Assembly: GCF_004664715.2 (NCBI RefSeq)
Contig: NC_051074.1
Coordinates: 14,059,178 to 14,123,177, forward strand
Length of the DNA stretch: 64,000 nt
Source of the DNA: Peromyscus leucopus
Lineage: Eukaryota > Chordata > Mammalia > Rodentia > Cricetidae
Direction: 5' to 3'
Part shown: positions 48,812 through 61,429 of the stretch, in pieces
Layout of the letters: each line of letters opens with the position of its first letter
Numbering within the stretch: position 1 is the first letter of the stretch
The notes under the pieces: generated by a model
The model's input: the letters and a program-made list of their open reading frames with translations, nothing else
The model's database searches: none
What the model was told of the DNA's origin: nothing
Made by a program: the position numbers and the translations under genes

Positions 48812-49204
48812 GATCATGAATTTGAAAGAGAGTGGGAGGCACCAAAGATTAGAAGAGAGAAGGTAGAGTGGAAATGATGTAAATGAAGTCCTCATGTATG
48901 AAATTTTCAAAATATAATAAATGTAAAAATGAAAAAAGAAAAGGGACTGAGTGATTGTAAACACTTACATGTGCGCAGCCTCAAATTCTCACAAATAGTA
49001 CTCATTGCAAAATGAAATATTAAATTTCCTTTTCACTTACTTCACCACTATAACAGGGAACAAATATATCTACAGGTCTAGAGGTAGAGATTTGAGCTCT
49101 AAACACTGTCATCTTTACACTAATATTTCTACCTAAACCATGTAGATAGAAATAGGTAGCTTCTGGTCAATAAAATCAATTTTCCCCTTAGTTATAAAAA
49201 GGTA
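48181..49204. other. Intergenic with simple repeats
   Basis: It contains CA/CACACG-type repeats (48661-48710) and an AAT run (48764-48808). The text around 48810-48945 (GGGAGGC, then AAATGATGTAAATGAAGTCC, then tail) may be an L1 3' end. No gene was seen. Confidence 0.6.
48764..48808. repeat. (AAT)n microsatellite
   Basis: About 15 AAT units. Confidence 0.95.
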
Positions 49205-49760
49205 AAACAAGTGGCCAGGTCAGCCCGGGAATCAGGAAGGTGATCTTCACTCTCCTTCCTGTCTCTTGCTGCAAATTCTCCAGTCTCATCCCCAGCCCTG
49301 TAGCTGACCACTGTCACCTTCACTGCCTCCATTCCCTTTCCCTGGGACTCCACCAAACCTCTGAACAGATCCAGCTTTCCTCCTTCCTTGGAACCCTCCC
49401 ACCCCACTTTCAAGTTCATTCCCATTCTTCTGTGTCAGCCACCAATACCTGGAGGCACTCTCTACCTGGGGACCCACTGGCCAGACTAGGATAGGAATCA
49501 AGTAGGTAATCTGCATGCTCCTTCCTGCCCTCCATTGCAAATTTTCTGCTCTTACTCACAGCCCCGTAGCAGACTGCTTGCAGAGACCTTTCTTCCCACT
49601 TTACCTCCATTCCCTAGGGAGTCTGGTAAATTTTGCAGTGGACCCAGATTTCCTTCTTCCTGAGGACCCTTTCAGCCCCTCTTCTATTCCATCTCCATTT
49701 CTTCCTGACAGGCCCCAATACTTAGAAACATAATCTGCATGGGACCCTCAGTGACCACAT
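49205..49760 (+). repeat. Two tandem monomers of about 270 bp (L1 5' UTR-like)
   Basis: Two imperfect tandem copies start at about 49212 and 49481. Each has a GGCCAG-A/T-GGAATCA block, a CTCCTTCCTG block, a TGCAAATT block, CAGCCC-GTAGC, CCTCCATTCCCT and a final CC-AATACCT/TTAG block. They lie directly upstream of L1 ORF1 sequence, as tandem promoter monomers do in rodent L1. Confidence 0.75.
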
Positions 49761-52700
49761 GGGCAGGGCCTCAGAAGCACTACCTACAAAGCAACCCACA
49801 GCCCCCACACGTTCCTAACATCCAGAGAGGGCAACCGAAATCAAGAAATGAAACACCTACTCAACAAAGACAAAACTAGATACTAATACCTAGAATCACA
49901 ATCATTCTAAACAGACATGCGCCAGTGCAAAAACTCAATCTTTGACACCCAAGACAATATGTCTCCCCCATAACCCAAGAAATTTACTACAGAAGGCCCT
50001 GAGATATGTGATATAGCTGAAGCACAAGACAGGGACATCAAAATAGCTATGATGAATATGTTCAAGAGATTAAATAGGATATGAATAAAGCATATAATGA
50101 AGTGAGAAAATACAAACAAATAGTACAAGGAACTGATGAAAATAGTTTAAGACATGAAAGTAGAAATGAAATCACTAAAGAAAATCCAGCCTGAAATAAT
50201 ACTGGAAATGAAAACTTTAGGAAATCAAACAGAAACCTCAGAAGTAAGCCTTGCTCACAGAGTACAAGAGATGGAATAGAGACTCTCAGGCATTGAAGAC
50301 AAGATAGAAGAAATAGATACCTCAGTCAAAGATAATGTCAAATCTAAAAAAAATCCCCAAGAAACATGGGACATTACAAAAAGAAAAAAAAATCTATGAA
50401 TCATAGGAATAGCAGAAGGAGAAAAAACCAAGGTCAAATGCACAGAAAATCTTTTAAACCAAACTTTAGAAGAAAAATTTCCTGACTCAAAGAAGGAGAT
50501 ACCCATCAAGATACAGGAAACATACAGAACACTAAATTGATTGGACATAAAACGAAACTCCCCATGGCAAATACTAAATGTACAGGACAAAGAAGAATAT
50601 TAAATATTCAAGAGGAAAAGACCAAGTAACACATAAAGGCAGACCAATAGAATAACATATGAATTCATAATGGAGACTCCAAAAGCCAGAATGATCTGTA
50701 AGGATGTTCCACAAACTCTAAGAAACCACAGCTGTCTGCCCAGACCACCACACCAAGCAAAACTTTTAAACACAATAGATAAAGAAAGACATTCCACAAT
50801 GAAAGCAAATTTAAACAATATCTATCTACAAATAGAGTCCTATATGAGGTGCTAGAAGAAAAACTTCAATCTGAAGAAGCTAACCACCCAAATAAACACA
50901 AGGAGAAAATAATATCAGACCAGCTAATCAAAAGGAGTTTTTTTAAAAAAAAATCCACATCACCACAACAAAACAATGGGAATAAGCAAACATTGCTCAT
51001 TGATAACTCTCTACATCGATGGTCTCAATTCCTCAGTAAAAGAACACAGACTAACAAAATAGATTAAAAACCACAATCTATCTTTCTGCTTCATCCAAGA
51101 AATGCACCTTAACACAAAGGATAGACACTGTCTCAGAAGAAAAGGATGGAAAAACATAATCCAAGCAAATGGACCTACAAAGCAAGCTTAAATAGCCATT
51201 TTAATATCTGACAAAATAGACTTCAAACCAAAACTGATCAGAAGAGACAGGGAAGGACATTACATACTCATCAAAGGGAAAATGCACCAAGAGGACATTG
51301 CAATTCTAAACATTTATGCATCAAACACAAGGGCACTCAAGTTCATAAAAGAAACTACTATAGCTAAAATCACATATTGCCCCTCAAACAGTTGTAGTGA
51401 CTGACTTCAATACCCAACTCTTGCTAATAGACAGGCCATCAAGGCAAAAAGCTAAACAGAGAATTGCTGTGGGATGTCCTGTATGTTGTGAATAAATAAA
51501 ATGCTGATTGACCAGGAGCCAGGCAGGAAGTATAGGTGGGACAAGGAGAGAAGAGAATTCTGGGAACAGGAAGGCTGAGTCAAAAGAATGCCAGCCACTG
51601 CCATGAGTACCAACATGTAAGACACTGGTAAGCCACGAGCCACGTGGCAAGGTATAGATTTATAGAAATGAGTTAATTTAAGATGTAAGAACTAGATAGC
51701 TAGAAGGCTGAGTCATTAGGCCAAACAGTTTTAATAATATAAGAGTCTGTGTTTTTATTTTCTAAGTGGGCTGTGGGACTGCTGGGGCTTGGTGGGAGCT
51801 GGAGAGAAGCTCTCCAGCTACAGAGAATTGCTGGAGACAAATGACATCATAAATCAAATGGACCTAGCAGGTATTTCAGAATATTTCACCCAAACACAAA
51901 AGAATACACCTTCTTCTCAACAACTCATGGAACTCTCTACAAAATTGACCACATACTTGGACACCAAGCAAGTCTCAACAGATACAAGAAAATTGAAATA
52001 ACCTCCTGCATCCTATCTAAACACCAGGGATTAAAGCTCATGGAAACTGAACCACTCAGTACCGAAGGGAAAAATGGGTTGAGAAAGAATTTAGAAAAGA
52101 AATTTAGAATTGAGTGAAAATGAAAACATAGCATATCTAAACTTATGGGACACAATGAAGGCATTTTTAAGAGGCAAGTTTACAGCACTAAATGCCTACC
52201 TGGAAAAAAGATGGAGCAGTTTCCAGTTTCTAACTCAATGGAACACCTGAAAGCTCTATGACATAAAGAATGACATCCAAAAGGCATAGACAGCAAGAAA
52301 AATCAAACTCAGGCTGAAATCAATATAACAGAAAAAAAAAAACAAGAAAAACCAATATGAAGAATCAATGAAACAAAGAGTTGATTCTTTGAGAAAATCA
52401 TTAAGATTGACAACCCCTTTGCCAAATTAACTAAAAGGCAGAGAGAGGAGACACAAATTAACAATATTAGGGACAAAAATGAGGACATACTAACAGACAC
52501 TGAGGAAATCAAGAGAAGCATAAGGACATACTTTACTCCAACAAATTGGAAAAGCTAAAAGAAATGAATACTTTTCTTGATATATACCACCCACTAAAGT
52601 TAAATAAAGATTAGATAAGTAATTTAAACTGGCTCATAACCCCTTGTGATAAAGAAGCAGTGATTATATGTCTACCAACTCCCCCAATGCCCATCACCAG

Positions 52701-53880
52701 ATGGATTCAGTGCAGAATTCTACCAGTCTTTCAGTGAAGAATTGAGCCTAATATTCAAAAATATTCCTAGAAACTGAAGGAATGTTGCCCAATTCATTTT
52801 ATGGGGCAACAGTTACTCTCATACCTAAACCACATAAAGACACAACAAAGAGTATTACCAACCAATTTCCCTTATGAACATAAATCACAAAATTCTCAAT
52901 AAAATACTTGCAAATCAAATCCAAGAACACAACAAAAACATGATCAAATAGTCTTCATCCCAGAGATGGTTTAACATACATAAATCAATAAACATAATCC
53001 ACCATACAAGATGGAAAGAAAAAATCCACATGATCATCTCAAAATTGCAGTGAAGACCTTTGACAGAATCCAAAACTCCTTACTGATAAAAGTCCCATAG
53101 AGAATGGGGATACAATGGACATTCCTCAGCATAATAAAGGAGATTTACAACAAGCCCACAGCCAACATCTACTTAAATGGAAACAAATTTAAAACAATTC
53201 CACTAAAATCAGAAATAATACTTGTTTTAAACTCTTTCCATCCCTACTCAATACAGTACTTGAAGTCTTAGCTACATCAGTAAGACAATCGGAAGAGACC
53301 AACTGTATCTAAATAAGAAGTCAGTGTCTTTATTTGGAGACAACATGGTTATATAATATATTATACAAAAAAAAATCCACCAGGAAACTCCCACAGCTAT
53401 TATAAACACTTTCAGGAAAGTAGCAGACTACAAAATTAACAGACAAAAGCCAGTAACCTTTCTATAAACAAATAACAAACTGAGAAAGAGATCAAGGAAG
53501 CAATGCTCTAAACAGCAGCTCCCCACTTCAAATAAAGTGAATGGAGAAAGAAATCAGAGAGGGAAACTGGGCACAAATCCCTTTCCCAACCCAGAAACTA
53601 TCTCCAATTAACAATAGCTTGCAAAGGAAAAACTGCCTTTTTTCCAAGGGTCTCGTTGAGGATATGAAACCCTTTTAAGGGCAGGCCTCATGCCTAGTAG
53701 TAGATGATGAACACAAACCAAACCAAATAGAATTTTTGGAGGGATTTTGTCTCATAATGCTTTACCTGTGCATTATTTTTTAACTTTACAGGGCTTTTGC
53801 TTATGTATTATGGGTTCTGATTTTGTGTTTTTATGGGATTTCTGTGTATGGGTGTCTGTGTGTGTCTACATAGCTGTAGA
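49761..53880 (+). mobile_element. L1 element, rearranged, plus strand
   Basis: Order: 5' region, ORF1 remains (about 49850-50900), ORF2 endonuclease part (about 51000-52100), ORF2 middle and reverse-transcriptase part (to about 53500), then directly 3' UTR text (GGGCAGGCCTCATGCC, CATAATGCTTTACC, TTTATGGGATTTCTGTG). The C-terminal part of ORF2 is missing. Frames are broken throughout, so it is inactive. A solo LTR sits in ORF2 at 51470-51826. Confidence 0.85.
51470..51826 (+). mobile_element. Solo LTR in L1, with target duplication
   Basis: It starts TGTGGGATGTCCTGTATG and ends near CTCCAGCTACA. The L1 text GAGAATTGC occurs on both sides (ending at 51469 and starting at 51827), so the target was duplicated on insertion. 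Same family as the reversed copy at 32790-33135. The length of the duplication (about 9 or more) is longer than the 6 bases usual for ERVK LTRs, so its class stays open. Confidence 0.65.
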
Positions 53881-54157
53881 CATTGATTCAAAATTTCAAG
53901 GGCAAGAAAGAGTGACACAATAATATCTGAAGTCTGTATGTGGTTGGAGTGACTTTCTACCTCTATCTCGCTGTGTCTTTTTCAAAGCTCTGTTTTTCCT
54001 CATGTTGGTTTCATTCTCTAGAATATCCTTCTTATTTGGTTTAAATGTATCTCTGTCAGATACTTGGGAAAATGTAAAGCATGTTACTCTTTCTTGCTCC
54101 GAGTCTTCATACAATGCCACATACGTCTCTATCACCAGAAGGATTCAGACAGCAATA

Positions 54158-54214
<57 letters not shown>

Positions 54215-55240
54215 TTATAGTATGTAATGATAATAGATTTGCACAGATTTATTCACTGGTCCTTATAGCTCACTCTTTCACAAGTAAGACTTTACCTTGA
54301 AACCTCTCCAAAAACTTCCCCACACATATTGTATCAACATCTGGACAAATTCATGGTTAAGAAAACTGGGATTACTTTTAGGATGTCCAGGCTGATTTAA
54401 TAAGCTTGGGAAATAAGCATCCCCTCAGGCCTCCAGCCCTACAGAAGTGATAGACAAAATCTGGGATAGAAAGGAAGAAAATGAAGGCTGAGTAGATAAC
54501 CAAATCGAGGCTGACTGTGGGCTATGCTTAGGTAATAAAATTCTTTCTTTAAGAGCTTTGGTAAATTTGCTAAACCTAAGGTAGCCTGCCATCTAAAAGG
54601 GACATAAAGTCTAAATTTATTATATTCAACTCAGTAACGAAAGTAGATCCAGACATTCACCTCATGTACGTTGTGTGAGGGTCTACAGAAGTGTGTGCAT
54701 TGCAATGAGCCCTGCCTGAGAAATATGAAAACAAATGCCACTATAGCCATACAATTGTCCAAAGGAGCAAGGAGAGGGTAATTATCTAAAACAAAGGCTC
54801 AAAGTATTTAATTGATCTCAAAATTACTAGGATTGAATTGCCCAATTCCATCCTGTGTTTAAGGTTTTGTGTTATTTTCATGTTTGTATATATGAATACT
54901 TAAATATTCTAATAAATTGTTTTCCCAAAATTACCTAGATATCCTTGCCACTTTTAAATAGCTTACAATGGATATTTGGCTTCTTAAAATTTTAATTGAT
55001 TGATTGGTCACTGGCTGATTAGTAGCCTGATGGTCAAAGCAGGAATAAATGAAAGAGGAAGGAGAAGCCAGATAACAGCAGACATCCACAAACATACATT
55101 TTTCATAAAGATTTCTTCAAGGAAGTTATTCCAGCATAGTGAATGGCTGACATCTGGTGGTCAAACTTGGGAAAAAAATTCTTGTGTGGACTTGCACATT
55201 TTTTTAAAAAAAAAAAAAAAAAAAAAGGTTCTGTTAAAAG
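53881..55240. other. Intergenic
   Basis: It contains a GT run at 54161-54211. Otherwise no named element and no gene were seen. Confidence 0.65.
54161..54211. repeat. (GT)n microsatellite
   Basis: About 25 uninterrupted GT units. Confidence 0.97.
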
Positions 55241-55246
55241 AATTAT

Positions 55247-55398
55247 GGTGCCGGGTGGTGGTGGCGCACACCTTTAATCCCAGCACTCGGGAGGCAGAGG
55301 CAGGGGGATCTCTGTGAGTTCGAGGCCAGCCTGGTCTACAAGATGAGTTCCAGGAAAGGCGCAAAGCTACACAGAGAAACCCTGTCTTGAAAAATCAA
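55247..55398 (+). mobile_element. B1 SINE, well preserved, cricetid type
   Basis: GCCGGGTGGTGGTGGCGCAC, CTTTAATCCCAGCACTCGGG, GTTCGAGGCCAGCCTGGTCT and the 3' end AAAGGCGCAAAGCTACACAG. The last block is characteristic of cricetid B1 copies and is a main reason for assigning the window to that group. Confidence 0.95.
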
Positions 55399-55453
55399 AA
55401 AGAAAGAAAGAAAGGAAGGAAGGAAGGAAGGAAGGAAGGAAGGAAGGAAGGAA

Positions 55454-55535
<82 letters not shown>

Positions 55536-55549
55536 ATGAATGAATGATG
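55399..55549. repeat. GAAA/GGAA tetranucleotide run after B1 tail
   Basis: The A-tail of the B1 has grown into AAAG, then AAGG, then again AAAG repeats, about 150 bases in all, ending in AATG units. A purine strand of this length could adopt triplex structure; that is inference. Confidence 0.95.
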
Positions 55550-56349
55550 GCTCTATCTTTAGGAAGAACAATTTTAATTTAGTTGTCCAAATATAACAAT
55601 ATGTAATTTAGCTGTCCGATTGTTATGTCTGTGTCATCCAGAACATCTGGGTGTTTGTAAATATCTGGGAAGTGACTGATTCCATAGTATTGAAATTGTC
55701 CAGGTCCTCTTCACAGAGCCTCTATTGGTACACTATAAAGGACTTAATGATGCTTTTATTCTACCATCTTCAAGCTAATATGATTTCTAGATAAATTTAT
55801 TGTGACCTAAATTGTTGGATTGTCTTTTATTTTATGTTATTTGCCACTAAGCATTCAGTGACTGCCTACCCTAGACTCAGCTCTATAGAAAATACTATTC
55901 AAAATTATAATCATAATGTGATCTTTGAACTTAAAAATATAACTATTGAAATGAAATGATTAACAAATAAAAATCAAGAGCTACATAAAACAGTATGCAT
56001 AAATATCTATATATAACTAACAGTATATGTACTATAATACTTTCCTCAGACAGTAAAATTATGAATACTAGCACTGTTAGGTAAGATTTACTGACTGAAG
56101 TAGCTAAGACTCAAGGTAGGTTTCCAAAGCCAATCAAGCTGGAGAGGGACTGGGGAAAGAGATAAGGCATAAACTTAAGATATGAGTAGGGACAGGAGTG
56201 TGAGGGAAGGTGGACTCACTCATAGAGGACTGATTTAAAAAAAAAAGTACAATATGTCGGAAAACTGAAAACCACTGTTAGGTAGGCTCAAAACAGAATG
56301 GACTTTGGGAAGGGTTGTTTTCAGTTCATTTGATAAGAGATAAGATCTT
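55550..56349. other. Intergenic, nothing named
   Basis: AT-rich sequence without a repeat or gene that I could recognise. Confidence 0.6.
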
Positions 56350-57551
56350 TTTTTTTCTGAAAAGATTGTGACACCAAAAATACTGATAAAGGAGATGAAT
56401 GGACAAATACATAGAGCTGAATGAGGTAAGAAAGTCAGTCCAAGATTCGAAAATAGAATTCAATGAAAAGACAGACTTCCTGAAGAAAAACCAAACTGAA
56501 ATGATGTTGAAATGGGAATATCAATAAGCTAAAACAAAACTCAGTGGAAAGCCTCACCAAAAGAATGGATCATGTGAAAAACAGAGAATCAGGACTGAAA
56601 GACAAGGTAGAAGAATTGGGTCAAACAGTAAAGTTCAATGAAAGGAATGAGAGAGGACCGAATCTTTAAATGATGGACATAGACATAGAATAATGCCACA
56701 CCAAAGACTTATAACATATTTTCAATAAAGACATAGAAGAAACTTCCCAAATATAGAGAAAAAGGATATGCATTTAGGTACAAAAAGACTACAGAACACC
56801 AAACAGAACAATAAAAGAAGTTCCTCATGACATATTCATAACATTAAATAACAGACTAAAGAAAGAGTATTGAAAACTGCAAGAGAGAAGGGACGCGCCA
56901 CTTATGAAGGCAGACAGAATAACAGCTGATAATAATTCAGTGGAAAGATTTAAAGCATAAAGGGCGTGGAAAGACGTTTCATAATCTGTGAAAAAGCACA
57001 GATGCCAATATATAGTATCAATCCCAGAAATCATCTACTGAAATTGAATGAGAGAGGAAAACTTCCCATGATAAAAATAACCTAGCAGAATTTATGACCA
57101 CTAAATGAGCTCTGAAAGAGGATACTGGAAGGAATATTTCGTTCTAAAGAAAAGAATAAACACACTGAAGATGCCACAGGAAACAAGTAAATAGTATCAG
57201 GAAAATCAATCAAAAGAGACTTAAAAATAAACACCACAAACATAACAAAATAAAAGGCATTAATGTACATCTCTCAAAAAACTCACCCTGAATATTAACA
57301 AATGTTATTAGCAAATTTAAAAAAGGCTAGCAGATTTGATTAGAAAACAAAATCCATCTAATTTTGCCTCAAAGAAGCAAACATTGTCATACAAGATAGC
57401 CACTGCCTAGAGTAAAAGATAGAAAATATATTCCAAGTAAACCTAAGAAACAAGTAGGAATAAGCTATTCTCCAATCTACAAATTGGACTTCAAACCAAA
57501 TTTACAAGAGAATAAAAGTCACTTCATACTCATCAATGAAAGAACTCAATA

Positions 57552-57597
<46 letters not shown>

Positions 57598-58320
57598 AAT
57601 TTCATAAATCAAATACTACCATATGTGAGGTCACAGAAACAACACAACACAATGATGGTGGGTGACTTCAATAACCTATACTTACCAATAGACTGGTCAT
57701 TTGGAATAAAACTCTAAATATCTGAGTTAAATGAAATCATAAATCAAATAGATCTAACCGATGTCTATAAAACATTCACCTGAATATTAAATACACATTC
57801 TTTTTTGCAGTCCATGGATCTTTCACCAAAATTGATCAGATATTCACACATAAAGCAAGTTTCAAAAAGTAGAGAAAAAGATCCTTTGGTAGAATCCAAC
57901 ATTCCTAATGCTAAGTCTTAAAAAGGATAAGAATGGAGGGAACTTACTTTAATATAATAAAGTTTATCTACAGTAAGCCTATAGCCAACATGATAAAGGA
58001 AGAAAAAGTCAAGGCATTCTCACTAAGATCAAGTAATAAGACATAGGTGTCCATTGTCTTCACTACTAGACAATAAAGTTATTGAAGTCTATGGAATATA
58101 AAAGAAGGAATTAAAAGGATACAAATGTGAAAAAATAAAAGTATCCCTTGTAGATTATGCAATTCTATACACAAAAAAACCTGAAGACCAATAAAAAACT
58201 TTTAACTGATAAAGACATTCAGCAATTGTAAGAATGCAAATCAACACATAAGAATCAGTAGACTTCTTATGTATCAATGATAAACTTACTGAAAAACACC
58301 AAGTAATAATTAAATACTTT
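56350..58320 (+). mobile_element. Old L1 element, plus strand
   Basis: Diverged L1 text in order: ORF1-like (56400-57000, including CAAGAGAGAAGGGACGCGCC), ORF2 endonuclease-like (GATGGTGGGTGACTTCAATA at about 57653, AATTGATCAGATATTCAC at about 57830) and reverse-transcriptase-like (AGCCTATAGCCAACATGATA at about 57974). Many stops and deletions. A TA run at 57554-57595 lies inside. Confidence 0.75.
57554..57595. repeat. (TA)n microsatellite
   Basis: About 21 TA units within L1 sequence. Confidence 0.95.
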
Positions 58321-59975
58321 GATCTGGTGACATTTACTTAGTCTTTGCCTCATCAATATCATTCAGAATCTTGTACAAAACTATTAGTTCTTCCTAAGTA
58401 ATACATATGTTTATAGAAAAAAAAACTTGAAAATGGTTTTTTGTTTAAAGAAAAAAAATCCATCATCTCAGTTTTTACTTATTAATTACAATGCATAGAA
58501 ACTCCAAACATAGAAGTGGCCCAGTCACTTGGGAACATTAAAAAATTACTCTTTCACAGTTTTCTGAGAGGTAAGAAAGTAAGCATAATAGAATGATTTT
58601 TTTCAAAGTTTCAGCTATAGATCCCAATAAGATATGTATGCAAAAGGCAATGAGTGGAATTTTTAAATTGGTTCTAGTGAAGAAATGTAAACATAAGAAC
58701 TGGCCACTATTTCACTATCCTGGAATATAAACTCTAGGAAGGCAAGAATTTCTGTCTTTAAGATAACTTCAGCACTAAAACAATATCTGGAACAAAGCAC
58801 GCATTTCATATATACATTTTAAGTGCACAGATGAATTTCATAGCTAAAGGGCTATTCAGTTATATCATAAATCTTAGTAACTAATTAGGCTACAGATGAT
58901 TGTATAATAAAATTATACTTGAAATGTTAATTGCAGTTAAAAATAACTTTTCAAATAAACCAATTAGTGTCATGAAAATAGATTTTTCTAGTTCCTTCTA
59001 GATCATGTATGTCTTTACATATTCATGAAAACACCACAGGTGGCATCCGAAGCTTCACGTTTCTGAATTCTTTTGGTCAACCTTTTTCACTCATTTTGCT
59101 TTTTAAGTAAATTGTATTAACCTAAATACTGTCAAGAGATGCCTATTCCTTGAGGAGTAAGCTGTGCCCAGCACTACCTTGTGCCACTCACTGCAGAGTA
59201 AGACCTAAGGACCCACGTTGGTTGGTTGCTTATTTGTTTATCTTATTTATTTATTTAAACCTGATTGGCATCTTTTTGGGTTCCCTGAATTGTCCTTATT
59301 GGGTAAATAATCCTAAGGCTTGGGCTGGAGATAGGGTTCTTCTATAAAAGTTGGGGTCATTTGTCCTTGGTAAAGGACAAGCATGGTAAACTGGGTACCT
59401 GTGAGACTGTCTTTTTTGTGAGTTGTGGTGGCTCTATGGAGGCCCCATAATGGACTTTAAAAGGGTGTGTTGGTTTATCAGCTTGACTTATAGCTTTGAA
59501 ATATTTAGGTATTTCTCATGTAGACCTCTATTTCCACTCTTAACACCATGAGAATTTTGAAGTTAAGACCGTGGATGTACAAAGCAAAAATGTTCTCTGC
59601 ATATACTTGCTTACTTAAAATGCCTATTTGTAGGATCTACATTATAAGTCTGAAATTTCAGTCATAACATCAGTAATTTATTAGGATAGTTTGTGTTAGC
59701 TATTAGCTTATTACGAAATAAGAACTTTAATGTATATTTCATTTAGTTTTTCTTTTTTATTATATATAATGAAAAATTTTAACATATGGCTACTTTTATT
59801 GTTACCCACTAATATTCTTGTTTGTCTCTTTCTGGGAATATGATAGGATTTGCCTGTCCTTTATTACTAAGTGTGATTTGGCTTTTTACATCCATGGTTT
59901 AGATTTGTTGTTTTTGTTACAATACTGAGCAATCAGAGCAGGGCCTTGTTTCTGCTAAGGAAACTCTCTACACTG
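58321..59975. other. Intergenic, nothing named
   Basis: AT-rich DNA without recognisable genes. Short A- and T-runs only. Confidence 0.6.
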
Positions 59976-59993
59976 AAGAACATTCAAGCTTTA

Positions 59994-59997
<4 letters not shown>

Positions 59998-60025
<28 letters not shown>

Positions 60026-60115
60026 TGAAAGGTCTCACTATGTTGCTAGGCTGGGCTTGCCATGAATGTAAGATTCCACTGCCTAGATTCCTTAGTTCCT
60101 GGGATTAAAAGACCT
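59998..60115 (-). mobile_element. B1/PB1-like SINE, minus strand
   Basis: A 26-base T-run (the tail read in reverse) followed by GGTCTCACTATGTTGCTAGG, GCTGGGCTTGCCATGAATG and CCTGGGATTAAAAG, the complement of a 7SL-derived SINE. Diverged. Confidence 0.75.
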
Positions 60116-60559
60116 GGCTTGTGGTAAAGATAATAGCAGGCTTATTGAGATGTAAAAGAGCAGAAATGTATTCAGATGCCATGTGAATAAACTTCACCCA
60201 GGATTTGCTGGGGTAAAGTGTAGTTGAGACACCTTTGAAGCCGTTTCTATAGCTGCTTTGTTTCCTGGTCAGAATTGCTATGGAGTCTAGAATTGTTGAA
60301 TTACTTTTATTCCTCTATTTATTTGAGAATGTGTAGGTATAATTGACAAAAAAAAATGAATACTACCATGTATAATGTGATATTTTCACATACATACACA
60401 TTGTGAAATAATTATAGTAAAACTAATGACCATCACCTCATATAGTATAATGAAGTTGACAAGATAAACAAGCATGGAAGGGGGCGTTCATTGTTAAGGA
60501 AATTAACACCATGAGAAAGGTTCCTCTGCCTAGGTGATTTTAATTCCATCTTTGAGCTT

Positions 60560-61429
60560 GCTGATTGTTCTCCTAGATTCTGTTTTTGGAGTTCACAAAT
60601 TGGCTAGATTGTACTTATCATAGGCTCAGGCTGAAAGGCATGAAAGTTGGAAGACATGGCTTTGAGAAGACTATCAGGGTGGCTGCTTACAAATGCAAGT
60701 TGTTTCCTCACGCTCATCCAGGCAATGGGAGGCTGCTGCATCTGCAGTCCAAGCAAGCCTGGCTGCTGCTCAAACTGGTCAAACATACAGGCTGTATCCA
60801 TCCAGTTTCTTTCAGGCATGCAGCATGCAGGATTTATGGGATCACAGCTGATTCCACTGATACTTCATGTAAATCATGGTAGAAACTATATTTAGTAGGG
60901 TTTGAAGCTTTGCAAGCAGCCTCTGAAAAGGGCATGGGCAAAACTGAAAGAATGAAGCCAAAGGTACAACAGAGACCTTAGAAACCAGAGATGCTAGGAA
61001 CATGAAACATTTGCTGAGGAAAGACTCAAAGAGGAAATAGAGCCAGTTCATGAGAGTGAACACATGAGCTGCAGTCACCAAGGCATAGGACTAGGCTGCC
61101 CAGCCCTTCTGGGCACACATTTTGTGGAATTACAAGGCTTACTATCATGCCTGCTGCACCCCAGTCTTACTTTGTTTATTCTTTCTTTTTAGAATAGGAA
61201 TGTTTACTCTGCCTCTCCCGCCACTGGTTGCTTGCTGGAAGTCTATGGCTTGTCTTTAGGGTTTTACTAGGGCTCTGGGCTGAATCACAGAGCAGAATTT
61301 AGACTTTTGAGGATTGTTGGGATTATTGAGATTTAGAGATGGGCTGAATGTTTTTGGCATTGTGACATTGTGGTCATGAACCTTGAGGATTAGTGGAAGA
61401 TTGTAATGCTTTGAAATTGGAGAGGGTCA
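60560..61429 (+). mobile_element. Probable MaLR internal region
   Basis: The last part (GACTTTTGAGGATTGTTGGG, GATTTAGAGATGGGCTGAAT, ATTGTGGTCATGAACC) resembles the 3' internal part of mammalian ERVL-MaLR elements just before the LTR. The earlier part, with ORFs of about 98 residues, is assigned to the same element only by position. Confidence 0.5.

Noticed and set aside
60586..60895. Two overlapping ORFs as a possible small gene
   Set aside because: Both strands and frames are open, with no recognisable domain, next to MaLR-like sequence; most likely repeat-derived.
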